In this document: piece by piece, positions 1 through 9,491 of the stretch | How the letters are laid out: each line of letters begins with the position of its first letter | Position numbering within the stretch: the first letter of the stretch is position 1 | Notes under the pieces: generated by a model | What the model was told of the DNA's origin: nothing | What the model saw: the letters and a program-made list of their open reading frames with translations, nothing else | Database searches by the model: none | Position numbers and translations under genes: made by a program | From: Bacteroidia bacterium | GTDB taxonomy: Bacteria; Bacteroidota; Bacteroidia; B-17B0; Aurantibacillaceae | NCBI GenBank assembly: GCA_025455485.1 | Contig: JALOMJ010000009.1 | Span: forward strand, 1 to 47,591 | Direction of reading: 5' to 3' | Length of the DNA stretch: 47,591 nt

Positions 1-1601
1 ATTTTTTTCTTGTCGAGCAAACGCAGTTTTACTTCCCTTGAGCGCAATTGCAGCATGCCTTCATCATCCAGCAAATAATTCACGCAATTCAATAAAAAGG
101 TTTTGTTGGCAAAGGTTTGGCGGGTGTAACGGTCGTAACCCAAATCAAAAATCTCCCCCGTGCTGCGCATAAAATCATTGGCAGCCACATCCCCATCGGC
201 TACCACAATCATTTTTGTGGCTTTTCCTTTGTCTATATATTTAAAATTACTATCCTGCAACAAAGCAGAGGGTAAACGGTATTCTACAAAACTACTGAAG
301 GCACCTTCCAATAAACACGCCACAGGCTGATATGAATCTTTAAACTGAGATTCTTTTACCTGCATTTGCACCATGCCTAAATAAATTCTGGCAGGCGCAG
401 GAACGGTTTTGCTGTATTTTGACGATTTGAGCAAGATGGTTTTTTTAATGCCTTTAGCAGAAGACACGGTGTCGAGTGTGCTTAAAAATTCGAACCGTAT
501 CAGATCAAGATTTTTAACAATGGGATGGTTGCTGTTTGGCAGAATTAAGGGATGGTACAACCAGGGGAACATTTCTATTTTTGGTTCTCCTTTTGTAAAA
601 CCAGTGTTTATTGGTATTGTAGCGCATTGCAAATCCTGAATCAGCATTGGGTTTAAGCGCACCCCGTATTTAAACAGCATTTCATCCACATTCAAATCGC
701 GGGTAAGGCCAAGGGTAAATCCTTTCAATCTTAACGAATCGGGTCTTACTTCCAAAGGGTCTATAAGCCACAACACTTTTCCGCCTTTCATAATAAACTG
801 GTCAATGGCAAAAATTTCTTTGTCGCTGAAGGCCGTATCGGGTTTGGATATGATTAAAGCATCTGTACCTTCCAGTGCCCGTAGCTCAAAGCCTTTTGCT
901 ATTTTCGTTCGGTTTACGGTATAGTATTCCGAAAGCGATTTCATAAACTGAAATTGTTTAATGGTATCAAGTTCCCGGTGACCTTCCAAAAAAGTAACTT
1001 CCTTAGTTTTGTTTTGCTGTAGTTTGCGAATGGCATTGGCCAAACCGTATTCCAATTCCTGCACCGAATTGTTTACACACTCCTCTGGTGGTATTCCAAT
1101 TTGTCGTTTAAAAATTTGCCACACGGTTTCTTTGCCTTTAAAACTCACAATGGCGCCCGGCCAAATAATGGTCTCAGTAGTTTTTTCCTTGCCTTTTTGT
1201 ATGATTTGTTCAGGCACCAAACCTTTATCATACAGTTGTTTCTCCAGCTCCACGGCCTGATTTTTATTCAAACCTTCTAAGGGATGTATAAACTCATACT
1301 GAATGTTGTCTTTAGCATAAGCCCTGAATTCACCCAAAATTTCCCTGGCCTCGTTTTTTAGTCGGGTGAAGCTGGGATTAAAATCACCCTGTAAATAAAT
1401 TTTCAGATACACTTCATCATCGAGTTGTTTTAACATCTCAATGGTAGACGAAGAAAGGGTGTATCGCTTCTCTGATGTAAGGTCGAACCGTTTGAAAAAA
1501 TAAAATCCAATGATGTTAATGGCAACAACAATGCCGCACAAAAGTAAAAAGCGACTGAGATCCTTTCGTTTACGTTGACTATGTGCGCCTTTCTTTACCA
1601 T
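1..1601 (-). CDS. gldG: Gliding motility ABC transporter component GldG (3' end outside window)
   Basis: GldG is the auxiliary, extracytoplasmic-facing subunit of the GldA-GldF-GldG ABC transporter found in gliding Bacteroidota. Read from ATG at 1601, the protein starts with a basic stretch, a membrane segment at about residues 18-36, and then the family hallmark DLTSEKRYTLS, followed by the long periplasmic domain. About 533 codons are visible; the family is about 560 residues, so only the C-terminal membrane anchor is missing. The last visible residues (YLLDDEGMLQLRSREVKLRLLD) match the conserved end just before that anchor. The start overlaps the gldF stop by 7 bases, so the two are probably translationally coupled. 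Identification is by motif recall; I am confident of the family. Confidence 0.9.
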   Translation of the reverse strand, partial: MVKKGAHSQRKRKDLSRFLLLCGIVVAINIIGFYFFKRFDLTSEKRYTLSSSTIEMLKQLDDEVYLKIYLQGDFNPSFTRLKNEAREILGEFRAYAKDNIQYEFIHPLEGLNKNQAVELEKQLYDKGLVPEQIIQKGKEKTTETIIWPGAIVSFKGKETVWQIFKRQIGIPPEECVNNSVQELEYGLANAIRKLQQNKTKEVTFLEGHRELDTIKQFQFMKSLSEYYTVNRTKIAKGFELRALEGTDALIISKPDTAFSDKEIFAIDQFIMKGGKVLWLIDPLEVRPDSLRLKGFTLGLTRDLNVDEMLFKYGVRLNPMLIQDLQCATIPINTGFTKGEPKIEMFPWLYHPLILPNSNHPIVKNLDLIRFEFLSTLDTVSSAKGIKKTILLKSSKYSKTVPAPARIYLGMVQMQVKESQFKDSYQPVACLLEGAFSSFVEYRLPSALLQDSNFKYIDKGKATKMIVVADGDVAANDFMRSTGEIFDLGYDRYTRQTFANKTFLLNCVNYLLDDEGMLQLRSREVKLRLLDKKK

Positions 1602-2335
1602 TTTCTGCTTTGTAACACCAAGCGGGTGGCCAGATTAAACACTGCTATTAAACTTAAAAAATACAACACATCACGGGTATCGAGCACACCGCGACTCATG
1701 CTCACATAATGTTCGTTGATGCCTATGCTTTTTACAACAGCGTCAAATTTTCCGAATACACCGGCATTGGCAATAAAATCAAAACCCAGGTGCACAAAAA
1801 AACAAAGCAGCAAAGCCAGAATAAAGGCAATCACCTGGTTATCGGAAATGGAAGAAGCAAACACCCCAATGGAAGCAAAACCAGCACCCAAAAATAACAA
1901 GCCTATGTACGAACCCCACATGCCGCCGGTATCGATGTTTCCTTTTGGAGCGCCCAATTGGTGAACGCTGTAGTAATATAAAAGTGTTGGTAAAAGTGAG
2001 AAAAGTACTAGACTGAATGAAGCCAGGTATTTGGCCAACACAATTTGAAGGTCGCTGAGCGGACGGGTCAATAACAATTCAAGCGTACCGGTTTTTTTTT
2101 CTTCTGAAAAACTGCGCATGGTAATGGCTGGTATTAAAAACAAATACACCCAGGGGGCAATGTAAAACAGGGGATCAATGCTGGCAAAACCGTTGTCGAG
2201 AACATTGGAACCTCCGCTCTCGGTAGGAATCACCCACATAAATAAACCAATGAGGGTAATAAACACCGCAATGGCCATGTAGCCGGTGAGGGAACTCAGA
2301 AAACTGCGGATTTCTTTAAGGTACAGGGCGAACAT
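1595..2335 (-). CDS. gldF: Gliding motility ABC transporter permease GldF
   Basis: Membrane permease of the GldAFG transporter, an ABC-2 type protein with about six hydrophobic segments. The conserved cytoplasmic stretch MRSFSEEKKTGTLELLLTRP, typical of ABC-2 permeases, lies after the second membrane segment. I chose ATG at 2335 (MFALYLKEIRSF, 247 codons including stop): this matches how the family begins, and the longer TTG start at 2344 lies inside the -7 promoter box at 2342-2349. It is followed by gldG with a 7-base overlap. The ATPase gene gldA is not in the window; in many Bacteroidota it is unlinked. GldF/G are linked to gliding and often accompany type IX secretion, although some gliders move without them. 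Confidence 0.92.
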   Translation of the reverse strand: MFALYLKEIRSFLSSLTGYMAIAVFITLIGLFMWVIPTESGGSNVLDNGFASIDPLFYIAPWVYLFLIPAITMRSFSEEKKTGTLELLLTRPLSDLQIVLAKYLASFSLVLFSLLPTLLYYYSVHQLGAPKGNIDTGGMWGSYIGLLFLGAGFASIGVFASSISDNQVIAFILALLLCFFVHLGFDFIANAGVFGKFDAVVKSIGINEHYVSMSRGVLDTRDVLYFLSLIAVFNLATRLVLQSRKW

Positions 2336-2341
2336 AAAGTG

Positions 2342-2349
2342 CAAATATA
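2342..2349 (-). promoter_or_regulatory. -7 promoter element for gldFG
   Basis: The minus strand reads TATATTTG, a perfect match to the Bacteroidota -7 consensus TAnnTTTG. Only 6 bases separate it from the ATG at 2335, so the transcript would be leaderless or nearly so. No TTG was found at the ideal -33 distance, so support rests on the -7 box and position. Confidence 0.5.
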
Positions 2350-2389
2350 GGACTTGTAAAGAATTTTACAGGCTTAATTTGAGAGGAAA

Positions 2390-2460
2390 AGGTGGAGGAT
2401 AAGGATACGGATAATGTTGAGGTTTAGGATAAGGCGGAGGTTTAGATGAGTTCAGGTTAA
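2390..2460. repeat. Short purine-rich direct repeats between gldF and the cargo gene
   Basis: The stretch contains GGATAAGGATACGGATAA and two copies of GAGGTTTAG separated by a few bases. It is low-complexity DNA without coding potential. The two divergent genes flank it, so it could sit in their shared regulatory region, but nothing in it identifies a site. Confidence 0.5.
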
Positions 2461-2478
2461 ATTTTGTACATTTAATCT

Positions 2479-3231
2479 ATGCTAAGGGTTCGTTGCATTC
2501 TTTTACTTGCCTTGTTTGTGAATGGAGCCATTTTGCATGCTCAGCTTCCGGGATGCAATGCAAGTGCTGTGACTGTGGATTCTGTTTTTCTTCCCAACAC
2601 GAATACAACGCACACCGACGTTTCGGGAATCTGGTCGAAATTGTTGCTATGTGGACCGAATACTATTGTGTTTGATACACTTCATGATACTTTGAATGAA
2701 CCATACAGAGACCTTGTATTTATTGGAGATTATTCTCGCTATGTAAGTAAAGGGATAAACAATATTTCTGTTAACGCTATTTACGTAAAAAGCACAGCCA
2801 CCTTGGAATTAAGACCAGCTGTAACTCAGAATTCATTATTATATATAATTGTTGAACTTGGAGCAACCATCTTAAATTATTCAGGATTTCCATTTTATGA
2901 TGTTGACACTTGCGCCAGCCTGATTTTCCCACCCGGCTGTGCCACAACAGACGTCGCAGAGAGTATAAATTCCAAACCGGAACTTACAAATATTTGGCCA
3001 AATCCGGCGAAAGAATATCTTCATCTCGACTATAGTTTTATTGGAGAAGAACCACCAAAAACAATCTACTTATACAATAGCTATGGGCAATTGGTTCAAG
3101 AACAGAGGCCGGTGTTTGAAAATAAAAAAACAACCATCCCCATTGGCAGCCTTGATAGCGGACTCTACTTTCTGGAACTTAAAAACAGTTCCGGAACCAT
3201 AGCAAAAAAACACTTTCTGGTAGCGAACTAA
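2479..3231 (+). CDS. Secreted protein with type IX secretion C-terminal sorting domain
   Basis: Of the 250 residues, the first 22 form a signal peptide ending in HAQ. The last ~80 are a type A T9SS sorting domain: the NIWPNPAKEYLHLDY entry motif, the YNSYGQLV strand, DSGLYFLEL, and a terminal KHFLVAN. The signal peptide would deliver it to the periplasm and the sorting domain would route it through the type IX system to the cell surface or outside. The middle (about 23-170) contains many Thr/Asn/Val and several Cys (GCNAS, LLCGPN, DTCAS, PGCATT), and I do not recognise a catalytic domain. It is a single gene, divergent from gldFG. An AT-rich -7-like AAATTTTG ends 12 bases before the ATG. The cargo status is firm; the function is unknown. 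Confidence 0.85.
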   Translation: MLRVRCILLLALFVNGAILHAQLPGCNASAVTVDSVFLPNTNTTHTDVSGIWSKLLLCGPNTIVFDTLHDTLNEPYRDLVFIGDYSRYVSKGINNISVNAIYVKSTATLELRPAVTQNSLLYIIVELGATILNYSGFPFYDVDTCASLIFPPGCATTDVAESINSKPELTNIWPNPAKEYLHLDYSFIGEEPPKTIYLYNSYGQLVQEQRPVFENKKTTIPIGSLDSGLYFLELKNSSGTIAKKHFLVAN

Positions 3232-3351
3232 TCACAAGGGTCAAATCAAGTTCAACTTTCTCAACTATCAAAATAGTGTCTGATGTCTGATTAGGCGATT
3301 TAGAACCTTCATGACTTTCTAAACCTTCAAAACCTTTAACCTTCAAAACCA

Positions 3352-4521
3352 TCACTGATCCACATCCTCACCTAGCACCACCTGATTGGTATTATCCAAA
3401 ATGTCATAGACTTTATAGGTGTGGTAAGTGGTTTTGTTTAATTGGTTGCTGAGTATCACCACGGTTAAAGTATCACTCAACCTTCTGTGAAACGCTGTTC
3501 GGTAGCCATGCCACCAACCATTGTGGTACACTTCTTTTTTTATCGGGTCTTTAAAGTTTTTCATCCTCCAACCGTAACCGTAATTGTGCTGACGGATTTC
3601 CTTACTAAACGCTGTGTAAGCCAGAGCCTGGGTTTCTGGTTTTAAAATTCGGTTTTGGTACATGGCTTCACTGAACAAAAACAAATCGTAAGCCGTTGAG
3701 TAAATACTTTTATCGCCCAACACATAATCACTGGCATCAAAATCCACAGGGCGCCAGCGCTGGTCGTAAGGGCGGGTAACATTTTTTTCTTCAAGATTAA
3801 TGTCGCGTATGGTGGCCGTGTGTTTCATGCCCAAGGGAGTAAAAATTTCGTCCTTTAAAAACTGTGAATAGGGTTTGCCGCTTATTTTTTCTACCAGCAA
3901 AGCCAAAAGCGCGTAGTTGGTATTGCAGTAGTTGAATCGCCGGTTGGGTTTGTAATACAAGCCGGGTTTTTTTGCAACTATTCTTTTATACATGTCTTCG
4001 TTGCTCATTCGGTATTCGGGAATGTACAGTTCGCTGTTAAGCACGTACAAATAATTTGGTAAACCCGACCGGTGACTCAACAGCTCTTTCACTTTGATGT
4101 TTTTATATGGAAAGTCAGGCAAGTACTCTGAAACATCTTTATTTAGGTTAATCAGTTTTCTCTCGTGCAGAAGTAAAACTGCGGTGGCGGTAATAACTTT
4201 AGATATGGAGGCCAGCTGAAACATAGATGAATCATTAAGCGCAGAATTGTCACTTTTGTTCTGTATTCCGAAATTGTTTTTGTAGATGATTTTTCCTGCC
4301 TTGGCTACCAACACAGCGCCATTGAATTGTCGCATCTGATAAAATTTTTTAAACATACTGTCAATGCGGCTGGCCATCAACTGTTGTTCTTTACTGAGCT
4401 TGTTTTTTTCCGACACCACATGGGGGGTCGTTTTCAATGAAGCATCACCCACAGCATCAGTCGAATTTTCACAATTGAAAAGCATCAACAAAAAAAGAAA
4501 CGAAAACGTACTACGCATCAT
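3352..4521 (-). CDS. Serine hydrolase lipoprotein, class C beta-lactamase/PBP4* family
   Basis: A 389-residue beta-lactamase-fold hydrolase. The start MMRSTFSFLFLLMLFNC is a lipoprotein signal with the lipidated Cys at 17. Active-site motifs are in order: S105-I-S-K108 (SxxK nucleophile), Y198-C-N200 (YxN) and a late HNG in place of KTG, as in esterase/DD-peptidase-like members. It would act in the periplasm on peptidoglycan-type or ester substrates; true beta-lactam resistance is not implied. Its start overlaps the mtgA stop by 4 bases (ATGA), so it is co-translated with a peptidoglycan glycosyltransferase, which favours a cell-wall role. ATG at 4518 is an equally possible start. Confidence 0.85.
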   Translation of the reverse strand: MMRSTFSFLFLLMLFNCENSTDAVGDASLKTTPHVVSEKNKLSKEQQLMASRIDSMFKKFYQMRQFNGAVLVAKAGKIIYKNNFGIQNKSDNSALNDSSMFQLASISKVITATAVLLLHERKLINLNKDVSEYLPDFPYKNIKVKELLSHRSGLPNYLYVLNSELYIPEYRMSNEDMYKRIVAKKPGLYYKPNRRFNYCNTNYALLALLVEKISGKPYSQFLKDEIFTPLGMKHTATIRDINLEEKNVTRPYDQRWRPVDFDASDYVLGDKSIYSTAYDLFLFSEAMYQNRILKPETQALAYTAFSKEIRQHNYGYGWRMKNFKDPIKKEVYHNGWWHGYRTAFHRRLSDTLTVVILSNQLNKTTYHTYKVYDILDNTNQVVLGEDVDQ

Positions 4522-5288
4522 TTTTTAGGGCTTGGTTTTTTCTTATGACTTTTTTCAATTGACTTTTGATTTTCATCTTCTTCTCCATCGTTGTATTTAT
4601 CATAATCCAATTGATTGCCCCAAAAGCTCATTTGTCGTTTAATCCATTCTTTGCGCTGGCGGATATATGGACTGGCTGGATTGGCTTTGTATTTTAATGG
4701 ATTGGGGAGTATAGCCGCAATGCCGGCACTCTGATCCTTATTTAATTTATCGGCAGAAGTTTTATACCAGTATTGCGCCGCCGCCTCAGCGCCGTAAATG
4801 CCTCTTCCCATTTCTATGCTGTTCAGGTAAACCTCCATAATCCTTTCCTTGCTCCAAAACAGTTCAATTAATAAAGTAAAATACGCTTCAAAAGCTTTTC
4901 TAACATAGGAACGTCCGGGCCATAAAAACACATTTTTGGCGGTTTGTTGTGAGATAGTGCTCCCACCTTTTATCCTCTTGTTTTCGGCATTGTTTTCAAA
5001 TGCTTTTTCAATAGCTTTCCAGTCGAAACCATAGTGTTTTAAATAGTTCTGGTCTTCGCTGCACACCACTGCCAACTGAAGTTTTGGCGAAATTTTTTTG
5101 AGTTCAACCCATTTGTGTTTCAGCACCACTTCTTTGTCCTCCATTTTTTGTTCCACGCAACGGATGAGCATGAGTGGCGTTATAAATACAGGTACCCATC
5201 TGTAAACCAGGGTAGTAATGATGGAAAGCACAAACAACGCGATGAGCAGTCGGATGGTCCAGCGGAATATTTTGACAAGTAGAAACAC
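4518..5288 (-). CDS. mtgA: Monofunctional peptidoglycan transglycosylase MtgA
   Basis: Family GT51 enzyme that polymerises lipid II into glycan strands at the inner membrane. The 256 residues comprise an N-terminal membrane anchor (about 8-32) and one glycosyltransferase domain. Motifs: catalytic Glu78 in SEDQNYLKHYGFD, KGGSTISQQTAKN at 107-119, the WSKERIMEVYLNSIEMG block at 145-161 with the second conserved acidic residues, and the GAEAAAQYWY segment. No transpeptidase domain follows; instead there is a basic, low-complexity tail (SHKKKPSPKK). The start is GTG at 5288, as no ATG lies nearby and a -7 box sits 10 bases upstream. The serine hydrolase gene follows with a 4-base overlap. Confidence 0.92.
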   Translation of the reverse strand: MFLLVKIFRWTIRLLIALFVLSIITTLVYRWVPVFITPLMLIRCVEQKMEDKEVVLKHKWVELKKISPKLQLAVVCSEDQNYLKHYGFDWKAIEKAFENNAENKRIKGGSTISQQTAKNVFLWPGRSYVRKAFEAYFTLLIELFWSKERIMEVYLNSIEMGRGIYGAEAAAQYWYKTSADKLNKDQSAGIAAILPNPLKYKANPASPYIRQRKEWIKRQMSFWGNQLDYDKYNDGEEDENQKSIEKSHKKKPSPKK

Positions 5289-5298
5289 GGTTAAACTG

Positions 5299-5306
5299 CA
5301 AATCTA
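5299..5306 (-). promoter_or_regulatory. -7 promoter element for mtgA operon
   Basis: The minus strand reads TAGATTTG, a perfect TAnnTTTG element, 10 bases before the GTG start at 5288. No clear -33 TTG was seen at about 20 bases upstream. Confidence 0.45.
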
Positions 5307-5370
5307 TTCGTAATTTTAAGTTCTTATTTAAAAAATTACTAAAGGAATTAACGCTGCACTCTTAATTACT

Positions 5371-5865
5371 ATGAACAAAAAATGGATTTTCCTTATTTTT
5401 TTTCTAATACTGGCTTTCATCGCTTTTTATTTTTACCACAAAACCACCACAGCCCCTTCTCTTCAATTGCAAAACTTGCAGGTGAGTGATTTAAACGCTC
5501 AGACATTTGATTGGAACTCAGTAAAAGGTAAAAAAACCTTACTTTGTTTTGGCGCCTCCTGGTGTGTGGATTGCCGGAAGGAATTACAAAAGCTTGTTAA
5601 ACTCAGTAACAACGAACTAAAGGAGCTTCAGATTATTGTGGTAAGCGATGAGCCTATCGAAAAAATTATGGCTTACAAACAAAAATACAATTATCCATTT
5701 ACCTTTTTAAAACTTCAACAACCTTTTTCTGAACTAGGCATTTACTCTATTCCAACGAATTACCTTTTAAATGAAGATGGAATCGTTGTAAAAGAACACA
5801 CCGGAGATTTTGCCTGGGAAGATGTTTCCACGCGCCAACACCTGCTTACTTTAATGGAAAAGTGA
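5371..5865 (+). CDS. Membrane-anchored thioredoxin-like protein (TlpA/redoxin type)
   Basis: A 164-residue protein with a single N-terminal membrane segment (about 5-22) and a periplasm-facing thioredoxin fold. The redox motif is C65-V-D-C68 within GASWCVDCRKEL, and the cis-Pro loop is YSIPTNYLL. TlpA/ResA-like proteins reduce disulfides in periplasmic substrates such as apocytochromes or act in general thiol homeostasis; the substrate here cannot be read from the sequence. It lies 10 bases before uvrA and may share a transcript with it, although no functional link is known. Confidence 0.82.
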   Translation: MNKKWIFLIFFLILAFIAFYFYHKTTTAPSLQLQNLQVSDLNAQTFDWNSVKGKKTLLCFGASWCVDCRKELQKLVKLSNNELKELQIIVVSDEPIEKIMAYKQKYNYPFTFLKLQQPFSELGIYSIPTNYLLNEDGIVVKEHTGDFAWEDVSTRQHLLTLMEK

Positions 5866-5875
5866 TTAACAGCTT

Positions 5876-8731
5876 ATGAAAACACTTTCCAAAAAGCCTG
5901 TTGCCTCTGAGTATAACGGCGATATCACACAACTCGACCCCAAACACTTTATTATCATCAAAGGGGCGCGTCAACACAACCTTAAAAACATGGATGTGGC
6001 CATCCCGCGAAACAAAATGGTAGTAATTACCGGTTTATCGGGCTCAGGAAAATCTTCGCTTGCTTTTGATACGCTTTATGCTGAGGGGCAGAGGCGTTAT
6101 GTGGAAAGTCTGTCGGCTTACGCGCGTCAGTTTTTGGGTAAACTCGAAAAACCCCAGGTAGATTACATAAAAGGCATTTCACCGGCCATTGCCATTGAAC
6201 AAAAAGTGATTTCCAGAAATCCACGAAGTACCGTGGGCACGGTGACCGAGATTTACGATTATTTTAAACTGCTCTTTGCCCGCATTGGCCGAACCTACAG
6301 TCCGGTAAGCGGACGGGAAGTAAAACAACAGCAGGTAAGCGATGTGGTGAACTACATTCAGGCTTTAGCAGCTGAAACAAAAGTTTTGCTGGTGGCTCCT
6401 GTGCCACTGGATAAAAAAGTGAATCTTAAAAAACAGGTCGACTTGCTTTCAGGTCAAGGGTTTTCAAGAGTCATCGTTCAGGACACCATTTATAAGATTT
6501 CGGATTTTAAGCCGGGAAAGGCAGAAGAAAAAGCCGAGCTGCGTTTGCTGGTGGACCGACTTCTGGTGCAAAAAAGCGATGAGGATTTTGACAGCCGTTG
6601 CGCCGATTCAGTTCAAACTGCCTTTTACGAGGGCGCGGGCAACTGCGAGGTATGGATAGAAAACGCAGAAGGCCAATACAAAAAGGAAGTGTTCTCTAAT
6701 CGCTTTGAACTGGATGGCATGAGCTTTGAAGAGCCCAGCGTAAACTTTTTCACATTCAACAACCCGGTTGGTGCTTGTAAAACCTGCGAGGGATTTGGCA
6801 GCGTGATTGGCATCGACCCCGATTTGGTAATTCCCAACAAAAGCCTGTCGGTATACAACAATGCAGTGGTGTGCTGGAACGGCGAAATTATGAGCCATTA
6901 CAAAAAGGAATTAATCAAACACGCACACAAGTTCAATTTTCCTGTGCACAAGCCCATTGCCGAACTCAGCAAAAAGGAGTACGATTTGCTTTGGAACGGA
7001 AATGAACATTTTGATGGTATTTCGGCGTTTTTTAAAATGCTTGAACGGGAAACCTATAAAATTCAATACCGCGTGATGTTGGCCCGCTACAGAGGAAAAA
7101 CCCTTTGTCCGGAATGCCAGGGCACCCGTTTGCGCAAGGATGCCAATTACGTGATGGTGGGAGGAAAGTGTTTGAACGATTTGGTACTTTCTCCTGTGGA
7201 TCAATTGCTGCCTTTTTTCGAAACACTTGAATTGAACGAATACGATCAACAGGTTTCCAAACGCCTTCTCATTGAAATTAAAAATCGTTTAAATTATCTC
7301 TGCGATGTGGGCTTAGGTTACCTCACGTTAAACCGGGTAGCCAATACCTTAAGCGGCGGCGAAAGCCAAAGAATTAATTTGGCCACGCAGTTGGGTAGCA
7401 CCCTGGTGGGCAGTTTGTACATACTTGATGAACCAAGCATAGGATTGCACCCCCGCGATACCAAGCGTTTGCTCAAAGTGCTGCGTTCTTTGCAACAACA
7501 GGGCAATACAGTAATTATCGTAGAGCACGATGAGGAAATCATGCGTCAGGCTGATGAACTGATTGACATTGGTCCGGCTGCCGGCAGTTTGGGCGGGGAA
7601 CTTGTGTTTCAAGGAAATTTCGGGGATTTGCTTGAAAGAGGAAAAGGTCTAACCACAGGGTATCTAAAAGGGGAATTGAGCATTCAGGTGCCACAGAAAA
7701 GAAGAGCCTGGAAGGAATTTATTGAAATCCGAAATTTCAATGAAAATAATTTAAAAAACATTACGGTTAAATTTCCACTGCAGGTATTTGTTTGCGTTAC
7801 GGGCGTGAGTGGTTCAGGAAAATCCACATTGGTAAAAAGAGGTTTGTTGCCCTATCTGCGCCGTTACCTGGATGGTTATTATGAGCACACCGATGCCTCT
7901 GCATACCTTGGTGGCAGTTTAAAACAAATTAAAGCCCTTGAATACGTCGACCAAAATCCCATCGGAAAATCCTCGCGATCGAATCCTGTAACCTACATTA
8001 AAGCGTTTGACGAAATAAGGACTTTGTTTTCAGACTTACCCATGGCCAAAGCAAGAGGGTTTAAGCCGGGATACTTTAGTTTTAACGTGGAAGGCGGGCG
8101 CTGTGAAATGTGTCAGGGCGAAGGAGAAATTACGGTTGAAATGCAGTTTATGGCCGATATACGTCTGCCCTGCGAAAACTGTCATGGCAAACGCTACAAA
8201 GCCGATACACTTGATGTACTTTACCGTGGAAAATCCATTTCTGATGTTTTGAACCTTACGGTAGACGATGCGCTGGTGTTTTTTGGGGAGGATCAAAAAA
8301 ACAAAACCGCACTTCGCATCAACGAAAAATTAAAAGCCCTGGCTGCTGTTGGTTTAGGTTATGTGCAATTGGGCCAAAGCAGCAGCACCTTAAGCGGGGG
8401 AGAAGCCCAGCGCATTAAATTGGCCAGCTTTTTAATTTCCATTAACAACCAAAGTCCTACTTTATTTGTGTTTGATGAACCCACCACAGGTCTGCATTTT
8501 CACGATGTAGCCAAATTGATGGATTCCTTTCAGGCACTTTTACACAAGGGCCATTCTATTGTGGTAATAGAACACAATCTGGATGTCATTAAATGTGCCG
8601 ATTGGGTAATAGATTTAGGTCCCGAAGGAGGCGAGCAGGGCGGACAACTGGTGTTTGAAGGAACGCCCGAAGATTTGGTAAAAGAAAAAACATCCTTTAC
8701 GGCGCACTATTTGAAAGACAAATTGAAATAA
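5876..8731 (+). CDS. uvrA: UvrABC excinuclease subunit A
   Basis: Damage-recognition ATPase of nucleotide excision repair in the cytoplasm. The 951 residues are full-length for the family. First ABC half: Walker A GLSGSGKS at 53-60, the UvrA hallmark [21 protein letters not shown], the zinc pair CKTCEGFG and CPECQGTR, and signature [10 protein letters not shown]. Second half: Walker [10 protein letters not shown], zinc motif [10 protein letters not shown] with CENCHGKRY, signature [10 protein letters not shown] and Walker [13 protein letters not shown]. The ATG at 5876 leaves an N-terminal leader of about 25 residues before the conserved [13 protein letters not shown]. All key motifs are intact. 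Base composition is more GC-rich than in the efflux operon further along. Confidence 0.97.
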   Translation: MKTLSKKPVASEYNGDITQLDPKHFIIIKGARQHNLKNMDVAIPRNKMVVITGLSGSGKSSLAFDTLYAEGQRRYVESLSAYARQFLGKLEKPQVDYIKGISPAIAIEQKVISRNPRSTVGTVTEIYDYFKLLFARIGRTYSPVSGREVKQQQVSDVVNYIQALAAETKVLLVAPVPLDKKVNLKKQVDLLSGQGFSRVIVQDTIYKISDFKPGKAEEKAELRLLVDRLLVQKSDEDFDSRCADSVQTAFYEGAGNCEVWIENAEGQYKKEVFSNRFELDGMSFEEPSVNFFTFNNPVGACKTCEGFGSVIGIDPDLVIPNKSLSVYNNAVVCWNGEIMSHYKKELIKHAHKFNFPVHKPIAELSKKEYDLLWNGNEHFDGISAFFKMLERETYKIQYRVMLARYRGKTLCPECQGTRLRKDANYVMVGGKCLNDLVLSPVDQLLPFFETLELNEYDQQVSKRLLIEIKNRLNYLCDVGLGYLTLNRVANTLSGGESQRINLATQLGSTLVGSLYILDEPSIGLHPRDTKRLLKVLRSLQQQGNTVIIVEHDEEIMRQADELIDIGPAAGSLGGELVFQGNFGDLLERGKGLTTGYLKGELSIQVPQKRRAWKEFIEIRNFNENNLKNITVKFPLQVFVCVTGVSGSGKSTLVKRGLLPYLRRYLDGYYEHTDASAYLGGSLKQIKALEYVDQNPIGKSSRSNPVTYIKAFDEIRTLFSDLPMAKARGFKPGYFSFNVEGGRCEMCQGEGEITVEMQFMADIRLPCENCHGKRYKADTLDVLYRGKSISDVLNLTVDDALVFFGEDQKNKTALRINEKLKALAAVGLGYVQLGQSSSTLSGGEAQRIKLASFLISINNQSPTLFVFDEPTTGLHFHDVAKLMDSFQALLHKGHSIVVIEHNLDVIKCADWVIDLGPEGGEQGGQLVFEGTPEDLVKEKTSFTAHYLKDKLK

Positions 8732-8829
8732 ACACCGGTGATTTTTTTTGACGATTTGTTCAATTTGCGCGAAACTAACAAAACCTAACAATTCATATAA
8801 AAAGCAATTGAAAGCGAAGGCGTTCAATG

Positions 8830-8856
8830 CCCTGGTTTTAACTGGGTAAAACCGGG
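8830..8856. repeat. Inverted repeat / stem-loop
   Basis: GGTTTTA at 8834-8840 pairs with TAAAACC at 8847-8853 across a six-base loop, and CCC 8830-8832 pairs with GGG 8854-8856 past a bulged T. No T-run follows, so it is not a standard terminator. Confidence 0.6.
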
Positions 8857-9066
8857 ATCATGGCATGCAACTTATTTTTAATCAGCATTCAAATGACAAA
8901 GAAACTTTTCTACCTGTTTGATGCGGATAAACAAGAATACGGCTAGGAGGGATGCAATGAAGCGTTATCAACTCGACCTTTGTTAACACGACTACGCGTG
9001 TGAAACTCGGTAAGCCTGTGGAAAAACCCTAAAATAATATAAAAAAGAACTCTAAGCCCATTACCA

Positions 9067-9098
9067 TTGTTTCAGCTAAGCAAATAGGATTAATTTTG
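9067..9098 (+). promoter_or_regulatory. Promoter of the fused-pump efflux operon
   Basis: TTG at 9067-9069, a 21-base spacer, then TAATTTTG at 9091-9098, matching the Bacteroidota primary sigma consensus (TTG / TAnnTTTG) in sequence and spacing. The expected start site is a few bases downstream, just before the ATG at 9115. Confidence 0.7.
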
Positions 9099-9114
9099 CC
9101 TTTCGATATTGAAA

Positions 9115-9453
9115 ATGGTGTTCACAAACAGAGATAATCGAACAAAAACACAGGTTGGATCAATCACAATTGTGTTGTTTGTATCCCTTGTTTTGTCCTT
9201 ACTTTTTCCTCCGGCATTTGTTGTATCAGATAACTATTACAATAAGAGCCTTACAGAAAACACCAGCAAAGATGCTTACCCGGAAAAAGAGACGGTTGAA
9301 GAGAATGAGTTTTTTGGTGGTGATAATGTTTTGAATAATTTAAATTACCTCCCCAACAAAGTTATTGCCATTGTTAATTGCAATCCTTTGTTTTTAGTGC
9401 CAAAAGTTTCCTTGGAAATTCCCATCCCACCGCCCAAAGTAAACACTTTTTAG
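9115..9453 (+). CDS. Small single-span membrane or exported protein, unknown function
   Basis: 112 residues from ATG 9115 (a TTG at 9109 would add two residues). Hydrophilic basic N-terminus, one hydrophobic segment at about 18-38 (ITIVLFVSLVLSLLFPPAFVV), then a polar, Asn- and Glu-rich domain, ending in a Pro-rich tail (LEIPIPPPKVNTF). It is either a signal-anchored periplasmic protein or a cleaved exported one. It is the first gene behind a good promoter and is followed, after 75 bases with a hairpin, by the efflux adaptor, so it probably belongs to the same transcript. I do not recognise a family. The -7 box in front and the operon position support that it is real. Confidence 0.6.
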   Translation: MVFTNRDNRTKTQVGSITIVLFVSLVLSLLFPPAFVVSDNYYNKSLTENTSKDAYPEKETVEENEFFGGDNVLNNLNYLPNKVIAIVNCNPLFLVPKVSLEIPIPPPKVNTF

Positions 9454-9491
9454 TTTTTCACCAGTGATTGGTTGAAGTGTTTTATTTTTTT

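Larger units (their letters stand above)
8732..9114. other. Intergenic region with structured elements, possible group II intron remnant
   Basis: 383 bases without a convincing gene. Stem-loops: 8830-8856 (GGTTTTA pairing with TAAAACC, extended by CCC/GGG with one bulged T) and 8986-9001 (ACACG/CGTGT around ACTACG). The second is followed by GAAACTCGGTAAGCC, which resembles a conserved stretch in domain I of bacterial group II introns as I remember them. Only very short open frames occur (17 codons from 8893, and another of similar size overlapping). No reverse transcriptase and no domain V were seen, so if it is an intron it is only a fragment. Confidence 0.3.

Noticed and set aside
6027..8296. 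Several open frames opposite uvrA, the longest about 110 codons
   Set aside because: They are antisense shadows of a strongly conserved gene and lack recognisable protein features.
8735..8750. CACCGGTG followed by eight T after uvrA, as a terminator
   Set aside because: The palindrome has no loop bases, so a stable RNA hairpin of useful length is unlikely.
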